Positions 18,145-27,699 of a stretch of 64,000 nucleotides of DNA are shown here, piece by piece. The notes beneath the pieces are model-generated. The model was given only the letters and a program-made list of their open reading frames with translations, was not told the DNA's origin and did not search any database. Within the stretch, counting starts at the first letter, position 1. Every line of letters starts with the position of its first letter. The translations under genes were made by a program, and so were the position numbers. Origin of the DNA: Corynebacterium humireducens NBRC 106098 = DSM 45392 (GTDB lineage: Bacteria; Actinomycetota; Actinomycetes; Mycobacteriales; Mycobacteriaceae); assembly GCF_000819445.1 (NCBI RefSeq), contig NZ_CP005286.1, positions 2,294,001-2,358,000 of the forward strand. The letters are read 5' to 3'.

Positions 18145-19790
18145 CTGACACCTCCTCCACCCGGCACCGATTCCCCACCGACTCTGCCACCCTCCCCGAG
18201 CACACCGGGAATCCGCGCCCCGACGACCGCCCCCTGCCCCGGGGACCCGCCCCGGTCAATGACCCACACGTCACCGCCCCGCCGCCGGGTGAGCTCCCGC
18301 ACCAGCGGCAACCCGATCCCGTGCCCGTGCACCGCCCTACCCTCCTGCGGGCGTCGGGCGAAGACATCCACGCCCTCCCCGATACCCGGACCCGAGTCCG
18401 TCACCGTGAGCACCAGATCCCCGCCCGACTGCAGCAGAGTGACCTCCACCCACCCGGACCCCGGCGCGGCGGCCCGCACCGCGTTGTCGAGGAGGTTGCC
18501 CAGCACCGTCGCCGCGTCCTCCGGATCCCGCAGCTCATCCAGGAGCAGCGTGTCCCCGCCGACCTGCATCCGGACACCCCGTTCCGCCGCCTCCAGGGAC
18601 TTCAGGCCGAGGAAGGAACGGAGGAAGGGGTCGTCGATGAGGTCGGCGTCGACGAGCGGGTAGTCCACCGCACCGCGACGCTCCAGCGTCCGCAGGAACT
18701 CACGGGCCTCCTCCACCTGCCCCGCGTCGAGCAGCCCCGCCGCCACATGGATCCGGTTGGCGAACTCATGGCGCTGCACACGCAACGCCGACGTCATCGT
18801 GCGCACCGAGTCGAGCCGCTCGGTGAGTTCGAGGATGTCCGTGCGGTCTCGCAGCACCACCACCGACCCCAGCACCCGACCGTCCCGCTGCACCGGCCGA
18901 CAGTCCAGGTAGAGCACCCGGTCGCCCACCACCACGTGGTCCCGCCTGCCCTGCTGCCCGCCCGACCGGAGCAGCCGGGCCACGGGCTGCGGCAGGGCAG
19001 GATCGGTCACCGCCCGGCCCTGCAGCTCCCCTACCCCGAGCAGCTCCACGGCCACGTCGTTGGCCAGGCGAATCGTCCCCGCCTCATCCACCGCGACCAC
19101 GCCCTCCGCCACCCCGTTGAGCACGGCCTCCTGGTTCTGCACCAGGGCCACCAGCTCCTCCGGCTGCAGGCCGAGGGTGCTGCGCTCCCAGCGTCCCCGG
19201 AACACCAGGGCCGCGAGGGCGCCGATGAGCAACGCCAGCGTCGCCGCCCCGGCCGTCCACGCCAACTGTCCACGGAGGCTGGCGTAGACCCCGGAGCGGG
19301 CGAAACCCACGCTGACCATCCCCACCGGCTCCCCGCCCTCCGGGTCGCGGACCGGGACCTTGGCGCGGGCGGACTCCCCGAGGGTGCCCGTCTCCCAGGC
19401 CACCACCTCACGCCCCTCCAGGACCGGGCGGAACTCCGTGCTCACCTGCTCCCGCAGCCGCTCCGGATCGGGGTGCGCCAGACGCAGGCCCTCCGCGTCG
19501 GTGATGACGATGAACAGCGCACCAGTGCTCTCTGCCACGTCACCTGCCCGCCCCCGCAGCACCTCCTCCGCCACCTCCGGGGCCGCCCCGTCCGAGGCAC
19601 CGGCGACCGCCCGGCGTACCTCAGGGTCGGTCGCCACCGCGCGGGCGATGGCCAGGGCGGAGGCCTCCGCCTCACCGCGCAGGTGCTGCACGGTGACCCA
19701 CGAGAGGATTCCCGTGAACACCGCCGTGACGACGGCCACCACCAGCAGCTGCAGCAGCAGGACGCGGGTGATGAAGCGCGGGGAACGCAC
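18141..19790 (-). CDS. citA: CitA-type sensor histidine kinase
   Basis: The 549-aa protein has an N-terminal membrane helix (RVLLLQLLVVAVVTAVFTGIL), an extracytoplasmic Cache-like domain, a second helix (AWTAGAATLALLIGALAALVF), a PAS domain (NGVAEGVVAVDEAGTIRLAN), a dimerisation helix with the phosphorylatable His in LRVQRHEFANRIHVAAGLL, and an HATPase domain (GNLLDNAVRAA ... DSGPGIGEGVDVF). This is the CitA/DcuS layout, which senses C4/C6 carboxylates outside the cell. GTG at 19790 has GAAGGAGGT at ideal spacing. It is divergent from the transporter at 19976. Confidence 0.9.
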   Translation of the reverse strand: MRSPRFITRVLLLQLLVVAVVTAVFTGILSWVTVQHLRGEAEASALAIARAVATDPEVRRAVAGASDGAAPEVAEEVLRGRAGDVAESTGALFIVITDAEGLRLAHPDPERLREQVSTEFRPVLEGREVVAWETGTLGESARAKVPVRDPEGGEPVGMVSVGFARSGVYASLRGQLAWTAGAATLALLIGALAALVFRGRWERSTLGLQPEELVALVQNQEAVLNGVAEGVVAVDEAGTIRLANDVAVELLGVGELQGRAVTDPALPQPVARLLRSGGQQGRRDHVVVGDRVLYLDCRPVQRDGRVLGSVVVLRDRTDILELTERLDSVRTMTSALRVQRHEFANRIHVAAGLLDAGQVEEAREFLRTLERRGAVDYPLVDADLIDDPFLRSFLGLKSLEAAERGVRMQVGGDTLLLDELRDPEDAATVLGNLLDNAVRAAAPGSGWVEVTLLQSGGDLVLTVTDSGPGIGEGVDVFARRPQEGRAVHGHGIGLPLVRELTRRRGGDVWVIDRGGSPGQGAVVGARIPGVLGEGGRVGGESVPGGGGVR

Positions 19791-19975
19791 GGTCGGCACC
19801 TCCTTCGGGCCTGGTCGGGCCTGGACGGGCCTGGTCGGGGCCGATCGGCACAGTGAGCACAATGCGCAGAAAGGAGTGATTGCACAGAAGGGCAGCGAAC
19901 GATCACAACAGTTCCGCAGTGGCGCAGGTCACCTTAGGCTACCGGCATTCCCCCCGACCACAGGAGAAAGTCACC

Positions 19976-21340
19976 ATGCAAACACCCCTCGCGCTGACGA
20001 TCATCGGCCTGGCCATCGTGGCCGTGACCGTCGGCATCCTCATCCGGGGCCGCACGAACCCGACCGTCGTCATGACCCTCGTCCCGGCCGCCGGTGCCCT
20101 CATCGCGGGTTACAGCCTCGAGTCCCTCGGCGAGTTCTTCGGGATCGGCCTGGACAAGGTGATGAACGTCGTCGTGATGTTCATCTTCGCCATCATCTAC
20201 TTCGGCATCATGCAGGACGTCGGCCTGTTCAACCCCATGGTCAAGGGGCTGATCCGGGCCACCCGCGGCAACATCGTCCTCGCCGCCCTGGGCACCGCCG
20301 CCATCGGCATCGTCGCCCACCTCGACGGGGCCGGCGCCAGCACCTTCCTGCTCACCATCCCGGCGCTGCTCCCGCTGTACCGCGCGCTCCACATGAGCCG
20401 CTACGTCCTGCTGTGCATCGTCGCCATCGCCGCCAGCGTGATGAACATGCTCCCCTGGGCCGGCCCCGTCGGTCGCGCCGCCTCCGTCATCGCCGAGGAC
20501 CCCGCCGAGATCTGGCAGCACCTCCTGCCCATCCAGGGTGTCTCCATCGTCATGGTCTTCCTCGTCGCGGGCCTCCTCGGCCTGTCGGAGACCCGCCGCA
20601 TCGCCCGCCTGCGCACCTCCCCCGACTTCGAGGGACGCGGCACCGTCGACGTCGAGCAGATCGCCGCCGACTTCGTCGCCGCCCAGGAGGAGAACCGACT
20701 GGCCCGCGGCTTCACCTACCGCCGTGCCCGCTGGGTCACCGTGACCAACGTGATCCTCTCCCTCGCACTGCTCATCAGCCTGGTCACCGGCGTGATCCCG
20801 CCCGCCCCGGCCTTCCTCATCGGCACCTCGCTGGCCCTGCTGGTCAACTTCCGGGGCTCCGCCGAGCAGGCCGCCACCCTCCAGCGCCACGCCCCCGCCG
20901 CCCTGGCCATGGCCGGCGTCCTCATCGCCGCCGCCATGTTCCTCGGCGTGCTCAACGGCACCGGCATGCTCGAGCAGATCGCCCTCTCGCTCCTCTCCGT
21001 GCTGCCTGCCGCCGTGGGCCCCTGGATCCACGTGGTCGTCGGACTGCTCGGCATCCCGCTCGACCTCATGACCTCCACCGACGCCTACTACTTCTCCGTT
21101 CTGCCCATCGTCCAGGAGACCGCCGGTGCCTACGGGGTCAGTGGGCTCGGAGCGGCGACGGCGCTCATCGTGGGCAACATCATCGGCACCTTCGTCAGCC
21201 CGTTCTCCCCCGCCCTGTGGCTGGGCATCGGACTGGCCCAGGCGAACATGGGACGCCACATCCGGCTGACCTTCCCCATCGTGTGGGTGTTCTCCATCAT
21301 CATCCTGCTGCTGGCGCTCGCGCTCGGCATGCTCGCCTGA
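19976..21340 (+). CDS. CitMHS-family citrate:metal symporter
   Basis: The 454-aa membrane protein begins MQTPLALTIIGLAIVAVTVGIL and has about 11-12 hydrophobic helices with the CitMHS motifs VVMFIFAIIYFGIMQDVGLFNP, HLDGAGASTFLLTIPALLPLY and MNMLPWAGPVGRAASV. Members import metal-citrate complexes with protons. CAGGAGAAAG gives a good Shine-Dalgarno for the ATG at 19976. Divergence from a CitAB-type system supports citrate-induced expression (inference). Confidence 0.92.
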   Translation: MQTPLALTIIGLAIVAVTVGILIRGRTNPTVVMTLVPAAGALIAGYSLESLGEFFGIGLDKVMNVVVMFIFAIIYFGIMQDVGLFNPMVKGLIRATRGNIVLAALGTAAIGIVAHLDGAGASTFLLTIPALLPLYRALHMSRYVLLCIVAIAASVMNMLPWAGPVGRAASVIAEDPAEIWQHLLPIQGVSIVMVFLVAGLLGLSETRRIARLRTSPDFEGRGTVDVEQIAADFVAAQEENRLARGFTYRRARWVTVTNVILSLALLISLVTGVIPPAPAFLIGTSLALLVNFRGSAEQAATLQRHAPAALAMAGVLIAAAMFLGVLNGTGMLEQIALSLLSVLPAAVGPWIHVVVGLLGIPLDLMTSTDAYYFSVLPIVQETAGAYGVSGLGAATALIVGNIIGTFVSPFSPALWLGIGLAQANMGRHIRLTFPIVWVFSIIILLLALALGMLA

Positions 21341-21367
21341 GTCCCGCCGCGGTGGGACACTGTCCCC

Positions 21368-21871
21368 ATGGACACCACCGCCCTCGACGCCACCGTCACC
21401 GCCGTCGCCGCCCTGCTCCTCGTCGTCGGCGTGCTGGGCACGATCATCCCGATCCTGCCCGGCTCGTTGCTGACCATCGGCACCCTGCTCGTGTGGGCGT
21501 GGGTGCTCGGGTCCACGGCGTCGTGGACGGCGGGCGTGACCGGCATCGTGCTGGCCGTGCTCGGCATGAGCGCCTCCGCCATCCTCACGGGCCGGAAGAT
21601 GAAGAGGGAGCAGATCCCACGGGGCCCGGTACTCATCGGCGTCGCGGTGGGCGTGGTCGGCATGTTCGTGGTGCCGGTGGTGGGGCTCTTCCTCGGTTTC
21701 GCGCTCGGCCTGCTGGTCGCCGAGTTCGCTCGACGCAAGGATCTGGCCTCCGCGTGGCGGGCGTCGCTGGAGGCCATGAAGTCGATGGGCTTCGGCATGC
21801 TGCTGGAGTTCGCGTGTGCGTCGCTGGCCGGTTTCGCCTTCGCGGTGGGGGCGTTCCTGCACTTCACCTGA
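21368..21871 (+). CDS. DUF456 membrane protein
   Basis: The 167-aa protein has four to five hydrophobic segments and the DUF456 pattern: GVLGTIIPILPGSLLTIGTLLVWAW near the N-terminus and VVPVVGLFLGFALGLLVAEF later. Function is unknown. It starts 27 nt after the citrate transporter stop on the same strand and may be co-transcribed with it. Confidence 0.85.
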   Translation: MDTTALDATVTAVAALLLVVGVLGTIIPILPGSLLTIGTLLVWAWVLGSTASWTAGVTGIVLAVLGMSASAILTGRKMKREQIPRGPVLIGVAVGVVGMFVVPVVGLFLGFALGLLVAEFARRKDLASAWRASLEAMKSMGFGMLLEFACASLAGFAFAVGAFLHFT

Positions 21872-21880
21872 CCCCTCCCT

Positions 21881-21956
21881 GTTCACACGTCACTTTCTGG
21901 GGAGTTCCCCATTTCCCCAGGTCGCCACCTGTGACGGATGGGAGTGACGTGTGAAC
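21881..21956. repeat. 13-bp inverted repeat with 50-nt loop between convergent genes
   Basis: GTTCACACGTCAC (21881-21893) and GTGACGTGTGAAC (21944-21956) are perfect complements; inside lies a second stem, GGGGAgtTCCCC (21899-21910). It fills the gap between the DUF456 and hmp stops. It resembles the 6331-6376 element in placement and arm length, not in sequence. Confidence 0.65.
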
Positions 21957-21969
21957 GGAGAGGAGGACG

Positions 21970-23145
21970 TCAGCCGAGCAGCCAGTCGTTCGGGGAGAAG
22001 AGCTCGTAGTGGACGGACTTCGGGGCCTTGTCGGACGGCAGGGCGGCGAGGTCGCGGCGGATGGCCTGGAGGAACTCGGTGCCGCCGCAGAGGTAGACGT
22101 CGGAGCCGGCGAGGTCGTGGGCGGAGATGTCGATGAGCTGGCCGTTGTCACGGTAGCTGTGGGCGACGGTGGCCTCCGGGAGGCGCTCGAGCAGCGCGGT
22201 GGTCTGGCCGAGCTGGGCGTGGACGGCCTCGGAGTCGTCGGCGTGCAGGTAGGTGGTGGGGCGGTCCGAGCCGGTGCGGGCCAGGTGGGAGAGCATGCCG
22301 ACCATCGGGGTGGAGCCGATGCCGGAGGAGACGAGGACGACGGGGTTCTCGCCGTCGACAAGCACGAGGTCGCCGGCGGCGAGGGTGGCCTGGATGGTGT
22401 CGCCCACCCGGACGTTCTCGCGGAGGTGGGTGGACACCTCGCCCTCGGTCTCGACGGCGATGGTGTAGCTGCCCGGGGCCTGCCCGATGATGGAGTACTG
22501 GCGGAGCTGGCGGGCACCGTCGGCGAGCACGACGCCGATGGAGGTGTACTGGCCGGGGCGGGCCTCGGTGAGGTCGCCCTCCAGGGTGTAGGTGGTGACG
22601 GTGTCGGTCAGTTCCTGCTTGTCGACGACGGTCACCTCGCGGAAGACGTCGCCGTCCGCGACGTTGTCGGAGGCGTAGAGGGCCTTCTCGAAGGTGATGA
22701 GGACGTCGGCCATGATCCAGTAGACCTCGGACCAGGCGGCGGCGACGTCGGCGGTGACGACGTCGCCGCCGAGCACCTCCACGATGGCGGCGAAGAGGTT
22801 CTCGTAGACGATCTGGTACTGGTCCTCGGTGATGCCGAGGGAGACGTGCTTGTGGCCGATGCGGGAGAGCAGGTCAACCGGGTCGGGGGCGTTCGGGTCG
22901 ACGAGCATGGCGGCGAAGGTGGCGACGGAGGCAGCCAGGGCCTTCTGCTGTTCGCCGGACTTCTGGTTGCCGCGGTTGAAGGTGTTGGCGAGCAGCTCGG
23001 GGTGGTTGCCGAACATGGTGCGGTAGAAGTTCTGGGCGATGGTGCCGATGTTGGCTCCGACCAGCGGCAGCGTCGCCTTGACGATCTCCTCGCGCTCGGG
23101 GGTGAGCTGGCGGTCGCGGGCGGTGGGGACGGCGGTGGTGTACAA
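21970..23145 (-). CDS. hmp: Flavohemoglobin (nitric oxide dioxygenase)
   Basis: The 391-aa protein has an N-terminal globin domain (proximal His in SRIGHKHVSLGI, distal region FYRTMFGNHPEL), then a FAD-binding beta-barrel (RQLRQYSI) and a NAD-binding domain (VLVSSGIGSTPMVGML, YLCGGTEFLQAI). It oxidises NO to nitrate with O2 and NAD(P)H. The start is a TTG (23145-23143) with GAGGAG 7 nt upstream. An AT-rich imperfect palindrome at 23199-23225 is a likely operator. Confidence 0.96.
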   Translation of the reverse strand: MYTTAVPTARDRQLTPEREEIVKATLPLVGANIGTIAQNFYRTMFGNHPELLANTFNRGNQKSGEQQKALAASVATFAAMLVDPNAPDPVDLLSRIGHKHVSLGITEDQYQIVYENLFAAIVEVLGGDVVTADVAAAWSEVYWIMADVLITFEKALYASDNVADGDVFREVTVVDKQELTDTVTTYTLEGDLTEARPGQYTSIGVVLADGARQLRQYSIIGQAPGSYTIAVETEGEVSTHLRENVRVGDTIQATLAAGDLVLVDGENPVVLVSSGIGSTPMVGMLSHLARTGSDRPTTYLHADDSEAVHAQLGQTTALLERLPEATVAHSYRDNGQLIDISAHDLAGSDVYLCGGTEFLQAIRRDLAALPSDKAPKSVHYELFSPNDWLLG

Positions 23146-23198
23146 GGGCTCTCCTCGGGGTTCGGGCCTGTCCGGGCGGTGCAGGTTATGCCGTCCGA

Positions 23199-23225
23199 TA
23201 TTAAACGGAGTTATCCGTACTTAAT
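23199..23225. promoter_or_regulatory. Candidate operator/promoter of hmp
   Basis: ATATTAAACGGAGTTATCCGTACTTAATA contains inverted CGGA/TCCG around GTTA and outer ATTAA/TTAAT. It lies 54-80 bp upstream of hmp in an otherwise GC-rich area. In C. glutamicum hmp is reported to be under ArnR and GlxR; which factor acts here cannot be told. Confidence 0.4.
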
Positions 23226-23384
23226 AGTTTTTGGGTGTGAGATTCCAGTCACAGGTGATTGGTCATCCTTATTTCACGAAGAATTCATCTGCCCCTGTCC
23301 AAGCCGCCACCTGCGCAACCTAAGTTCTTGAGGCGTCCCCTCACGCCCCTGAACAAAGCACAGAGAAACACAACGGAGCCTCCC

Positions 23385-25469
23385 ATGACCATCAAGGGTC
23401 TCAACCTCTTCAGCAACAAGTTCGCCTCCTCCCGCAGCTCCCTGACCTGCACCTACAAGTGCGGCAACGCCTGCTTCGGCGAGTGCGACAACAACTCCGA
23501 CAACCCCTACTTCGGCGACATGATGTCCCGCCGCTCCGCCCTCAAGGCCGGCAGCCTCACGGTGCTGACCGTCGGCGGCTCCGCCGCTCTCGCCGGCCTG
23601 GCCCCGGCCGCCGCCGCACAGTCCTCCCTCCCCGGCTCCTCCCTCCCCGGCTCCTCCGCCACCGGGCACGGCCGCACCTCCGCGAGGGGTCTGCAGTTCG
23701 GGAACGTCGCACCGAACAAGCGCGACGAGGTCGTCGTCCCGGCGGGCTACTCCCAGTCCGTGCTCATCGCCTGGGGCGACCCGGTCATCGAGGGCGCCCC
23801 GGAGTTCGACCCCGAGAACCAGACCGCGGCCGCCGCCGCGCAGCAGTTCGGCTACAACAACGACTTCGCCGGCCTGCTCCCCCACCCGACCGACGCGGGC
23901 CGCCGCGTCTACGTGTGCTCCCACGAGTACACCACCGAGCCGCACATGCACCCGGGCTACGACGCCGACAACCCGACCGAGGAACAGGTGCGCATCGGCT
24001 GGGCCAACCACGGCCTGACCATCCTCGAGGTGTCCACCGTCGCCGGCTCCGGCGACCTGAAGCGCGAGTTCGGCCCGCTCAACCGCCGTATCACCGCCAC
24101 CACCCCGATGAAGCTCGTCGGCCCGCTCGCCGGCTCCGAGTACGTGAAGACCTCCGCCGACCCGACCGGCACCACCGTCCTGGGCACCCTGAACAACTGC
24201 GCCGGCGGCGTCACCCCGTGGGGCACCATCCTCTCCGGCGAGGAGAACTTCGACCAGTACTTCGCCCACAGCGACTCCGTCACCGACCCGCAGGTCAAGG
24301 CCTCCCTCGACCGCCTGGGCATCCCGCGCGGCGAGTCCGGACGCAAGTGGGAGCGCTTCGACCGCCGTTTCGACGTCTCCCGGGAGCCGAACGAGGTCAA
24401 CCGCTTCGGCTACATCATCGAGATCGACCCGTACGACCCGCACTCCACCCCGGTCAAGCACACCGCCCTGGGCCGCTTCAAGCACGAGGCCGGCAACATC
24501 CACATCACCAAGGACGGCACCGTCGTCTGCTACTCCGGTGACGACGCCCGCTTCGAGTACCTCTACAAGTTCGTCTCCTCGAAGAAGATGATCAAGGGCG
24601 ACCTGGCCCACAACATGACCCTCATGGACCACGGCACCCTGTACGTCGCCGTCATGGAGGGCAACTCCCCGCAGCACGAGATCGACGGCTCCGGCCAGCT
24701 CCCCTCCGACGGAGCCTTCGACGGCGCCGGCCGCTGGGAGCCGCTGCTCACCGTGGACAACGAAGGCAACGCCACCTCCCACGTGGCCGGCTTCACCGCC
24801 GAGCAGGTCGCCGTGTTCACCCGCGAGGCCGCCGACGCCGTCGGCGCCACCAAGATGGACCGCCCCGAGGACGTCGAGGTCTCCCCGACCACCTCCAAGG
24901 TCTACATGGCGCTGACGAACAACAAGTACCGCGGCGCCGCGGAGAAGTCGAAGGAGGGCGTCATGGAGTACGCCCCCGTCAAGGAGAACAAGAACGGCCT
25001 CGTCATGGAGATCGAGGACGACCACGCCGGCGAGACGTTCACCTGGAACCTCATCCTCGTCGCCGGCGACCCGGACGTCGCGTACACCTACTTCGGCGGC
25101 TTCGACAAGTCCCTCGTCTCCCCGATCTCCTGCCCGGACAACCTGGCGTTCGACGAGTTCGGCAACCTGTGGATCTCCACCGACGGCAACGCCCTCGGCT
25201 CCAACGACGGCCTGTACGTCATGGACGTCGAGACCGCGAACCGCGGCGAGCTCAAGTGCTTCCTCACCGTGCCCTACGCCGCCGAGACCTGCGGCCCGGT
25301 GGTCAACCGCGAGCGCGTCATGGTCGCCGTCCAGCACCCGGGCGAGACCGACGACGCCACCTTCGAAAAGCCCTCCTCCCACTGGCCCGACGGCGGCACC
25401 TCCGTGCCCCGCCCGGCGATCGTGACGGTGTGGAAGAACGACGGCGGCCAGATCGGCGTCGAGAAGTAG
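23385..25469 (+). CDS. PhoX-family (DUF839) Tat-exported phosphatase
   Basis: The 694-aa protein starts at ATG 23385 after CGGAGCC. It has a long N-region with a Cys cluster (CTYKCGNACFGEC, residues 22-34), then the twin-arginine motif SRRSALKAG and a hydrophobic stretch ending in APAAAAQ, so it is exported folded by Tat. The body matches PhoX/DUF839: NNCAGGVTPWGTILSGEENF, IIEIDPYDP, RFKHEAGNIH and RPEDVEVSP. PhoX enzymes are Ca/Fe phosphomonoesterases; the exact substrate is unknown. A strong terminator follows. Confidence 0.9.
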   Translation: MTIKGLNLFSNKFASSRSSLTCTYKCGNACFGECDNNSDNPYFGDMMSRRSALKAGSLTVLTVGGSAALAGLAPAAAAQSSLPGSSLPGSSATGHGRTSARGLQFGNVAPNKRDEVVVPAGYSQSVLIAWGDPVIEGAPEFDPENQTAAAAAQQFGYNNDFAGLLPHPTDAGRRVYVCSHEYTTEPHMHPGYDADNPTEEQVRIGWANHGLTILEVSTVAGSGDLKREFGPLNRRITATTPMKLVGPLAGSEYVKTSADPTGTTVLGTLNNCAGGVTPWGTILSGEENFDQYFAHSDSVTDPQVKASLDRLGIPRGESGRKWERFDRRFDVSREPNEVNRFGYIIEIDPYDPHSTPVKHTALGRFKHEAGNIHITKDGTVVCYSGDDARFEYLYKFVSSKKMIKGDLAHNMTLMDHGTLYVAVMEGNSPQHEIDGSGQLPSDGAFDGAGRWEPLLTVDNEGNATSHVAGFTAEQVAVFTREAADAVGATKMDRPEDVEVSPTTSKVYMALTNNKYRGAAEKSKEGVMEYAPVKENKNGLVMEIEDDHAGETFTWNLILVAGDPDVAYTYFGGFDKSLVSPISCPDNLAFDEFGNLWISTDGNALGSNDGLYVMDVETANRGELKCFLTVPYAAETCGPVVNRERVMVAVQHPGETDDATFEKPSSHWPDGGTSVPRPAIVTVWKNDGGQIGVEK

Positions 25470-25482
25470 CACGGCCGGACGG

Positions 25483-25518
25483 ACACCCCCGGGGAGCGCA
25501 CCCCCGGGGGTGTTTTCA
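25483..25518 (+). terminator. Terminator of the phoX-like gene
   Basis: ACACCCCCGGGG (25483-25494) pairs with CCCCGGGGGTGT (25502-25513), followed by TTTTC. Confidence 0.88.
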
Positions 25519-25563
25519 CACCCCACCCCCTTGGTCAGACATCAGGCCTCCACGCTGGAAAAA

Positions 25564-25579
25564 TGTAACACCAGTCACA
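25564..25579. promoter_or_regulatory. Candidate GlxR site upstream of cstA
   Basis: TGTAACACCAGTCACA matches the GlxR/CRP consensus TGTGANNTANNTCACA at 9 of 12 fixed positions. It lies 129 bp before the cstA-like start. Carbon-starvation transporters are typical CRP-type targets. Confidence 0.4.
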
Positions 25580-25707
25580 CCTGCCCCACTTTTCGGCAGT
25601 GACCTGGGCCACTGGGTATGACAGGCTGGAGTCCGGAACATGACCACCGGCGGAACCCGGCCCACCACATCTGACCAGTCCGCCCCGAGCCAACCAGAGG
25701 CACCAAC

Positions 25708-27432
25708 ATGAACTCACTTGTCCTGGCCGTCATCGGCGTCGGCATGATGATCGGCGGTTACCTGCTCTACTCGCGATTCCTCGCGAACCGGGTGTACCAG
25801 CTCTCGGACACCTACCGGACCCCCGCCCACACCATGAACGACGGTGTGGACTACGTCCCCACCAACAAGTACGTCCTGTGGGGCCACCACTTCACCTCCG
25901 TCGCCGGCGCCGCCCCCATCGTGGGTCCGGCCGTCGCCGTCATCTGGGGCTGGCTGCCCGCCTTCCTGTGGGTGACCATCGGCACGGTGTTCATCGCCGG
26001 TATGCACGACTTCGGCACCCTGTGGGCCTCGCAGCGGCACAAGGGCCAGTCCATCGGCACCCTGTCGGGCCGGTACATCGGCAACCGGGGCCGCAATCTC
26101 TTCCTCGTGGTCATCTTCCTGCTGCTGCTCATGGTGGTCGCGGCCTTCGCCGTGGTCATCTCGAACCTGCTGGTCTCCACCCCGACCGCCGTCATCCCGA
26201 CGTGGGGCGCGATCATCGTCGCCCTGTTCATCGGCCAGGCGATCTACCGCCTCAAGTGGAACCTCCCGCTGATTTCCGTCGTCGGCGTCGTCATCCTCTA
26301 CGCACTCATGATCATCGGCGACCGCTTCCCCGTCAGCCTGCCGGACTCCGTCCTGGGACTCTCCCCGAACGCCTTCTGGATCCTGCTGCTGTTCATCTAC
26401 GGCGGCATCGCCTCCCTGCTCCCGGTGTGGGTCCTGCTCCAGCCGCGTGACTACATCAACGGCCTGCAGCTCTTCGTCGGCCTGGCCATCCTCTACGGTG
26501 CCTTCCTGCTCACGGCCCCGACGATCGTCGCCCCCGCCCTCAACACCAACCTTCCCGACGGCACCCCGCCGCTCTGGCCGCTGCTGTTCGTCACCATCGC
26601 CTGCGGCGCCATCTCCGGATTCCACGGCATCGTCTCCTCCGGCACCTCCTCCAAGCAGCTCGACAAGGAGACCGACGCCCGCTTCGTCGGCTATTTCGGC
26701 GCCGTCGGCGAGGGACTGCTGGCACTGGGCACGATCATCGCCACCACCGCCGGATTCCGCACCCTCCAGGACTGGGAGGCCGTGTACACCGCCTTCAACC
26801 AGGGCGGAGTCAAGGCATTCGTCACCGGCGGCGGCAGCCTCATCAACCAGGGCCTCGGCATCCCGACGTCCCTGTCCGCCACCATCCTGGCCACCATGGC
26901 CGTCCTCTTCGCCGCCACCACCATGGACACCGGCATCCGTCTGCAGCGCTTCGTCGTCCAGGAGATCGGCGAGATCATGGGCGTCCGCCTCTCCGGCATC
27001 GTGGCCACCGTCATCGTGGTCGTCGTCGCGCTGGGGCTGACCTTCTCCGCCGGCGGCGACGGCTCCGGCGGCATGCTCATCTGGCCGCTGTTCGGCACCA
27101 CCAACCAGCTCATGGCGGCGCTGTCGCTGTCCATCGTCGCGGTGATCCTCACCCGCCTGCGCCGCCCCACCTGGCCGGTGCTCATCCCGCTGGTCTTCGT
27201 GCTCACCGTATCCCTGTGGGCGGCGGTCGTGCAGGTGCGCGGCTTCTGGGAGACCCAGAACTGGCTGCTGCTGGCCATCGACCTGGTCATCATCGTCTGC
27301 GCCATCTGGGTCACCGTCGAGGCCTTCGCCGCCATGAACCGCGCCCGCACCGAGGACCCGGTCGTGTGGACCGACGAGGACCTGGACGCCACGGCACGCA
27401 CCGCGCCGACGCCCGCCCCGAAGAAGGTGTAG
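25708..27432 (+). CDS. cstA: CstA-family transporter (carbon starvation protein A)
   Basis: The 574-aa protein has about 15 hydrophobic helices and the CstA signatures: [37 protein letters not shown] near residues 50-85 and [18 protein letters not shown] near 310. CstA/BtsT proteins import pyruvate or peptides. It lacks the extended C-terminal region of E. coli CstA. It is followed after 3 nt by the 87-aa CC-tail gene. The candidate GlxR site suggests cAMP/carbon control. Confidence 0.93.
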   Translation: MNSLVLAVIGVGMMIGGYLLYSRFLANRVYQLSDTYRTPAHTMNDGVDYVPTNKYVLWGHHFTSVAGAAPIVGPAVAVIWGWLPAFLWVTIGTVFIAGMHDFGTLWASQRHKGQSIGTLSGRYIGNRGRNLFLVVIFLLLLMVVAAFAVVISNLLVSTPTAVIPTWGAIIVALFIGQAIYRLKWNLPLISVVGVVILYALMIIGDRFPVSLPDSVLGLSPNAFWILLLFIYGGIASLLPVWVLLQPRDYINGLQLFVGLAILYGAFLLTAPTIVAPALNTNLPDGTPPLWPLLFVTIACGAISGFHGIVSSGTSSKQLDKETDARFVGYFGAVGEGLLALGTIIATTAGFRTLQDWEAVYTAFNQGGVKAFVTGGGSLINQGLGIPTSLSATILATMAVLFAATTMDTGIRLQRFVVQEIGEIMGVRLSGIVATVIVVVVALGLTFSAGGDGSGGMLIWPLFGTTNQLMAALSLSIVAVILTRLRRPTWPVLIPLVFVLTVSLWAAVVQVRGFWETQNWLLLAIDLVIIVCAIWVTVEAFAAMNRARTEDPVVWTDEDLDATARTAPTPAPKKV

Positions 27433-27435
27433 ACC

Positions 27436-27699
27436 GTGTCCTTCCGCGAGAAACTGCGGGCCTTCACCGACGGGCTCACCGAGTTCTACGCGGGCCCCTA
27501 CCGGGCGACGTTCATCAAGGCCCGCCAGCAGGAGGACGACCTGTTCATGATGCTCGTCCTCTCCGAGGCCCTCGGTGTGCCCAACCCGGCGAGCTACTAC
27601 ACCCTCGAGCTCCTGCCCATCGTCTACGAGGACTTCCACGCCTGGCACCGCCGCATGGGCATGGAGCACTCACCCCTGGAGAACATACAGTGCTGCTAG
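27436..27699 (+). CDS. Small CC-terminal protein (cory-CC-star type)
   Basis: The 87-aa protein (GTG start, 3 nt after cstA) is soluble and helix-rich: [24 protein letters not shown], then [16 protein letters not shown] and [18 protein letters not shown]. It ends in NIQCC. I recall a corynebacterial family named cory-CC-star for its final Cys-Cys. The last codons overlap the start of the ArsA-type ATPase by 10 bp, implying coupled translation. The vicinal cysteines could bind a metal or form a redox pair (inference). Confidence 0.8.
   Translation: MSFREKLRAFTDGLTEFYAGPYRATFIKARQQEDDLFMMLVLSEALGVPNPASYYTLELLPIVYEDFHAWHRRMGMEHSPLENIQCC

Noticed and set aside
19934..21886. 650-codon open frame antisense to the CitMHS and DUF456 genes
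   Set aside because: Low-complexity Gly/Glu/His/Asp composition and no start signals; the plus-strand membrane proteins explain the sequence.
23274..25526. 750-codon open frame antisense to the PhoX-like gene
   Set aside because: Gly/Val/Glu-rich translation with no recognisable domain, and the opposite strand encodes a clear Tat-exported enzyme.
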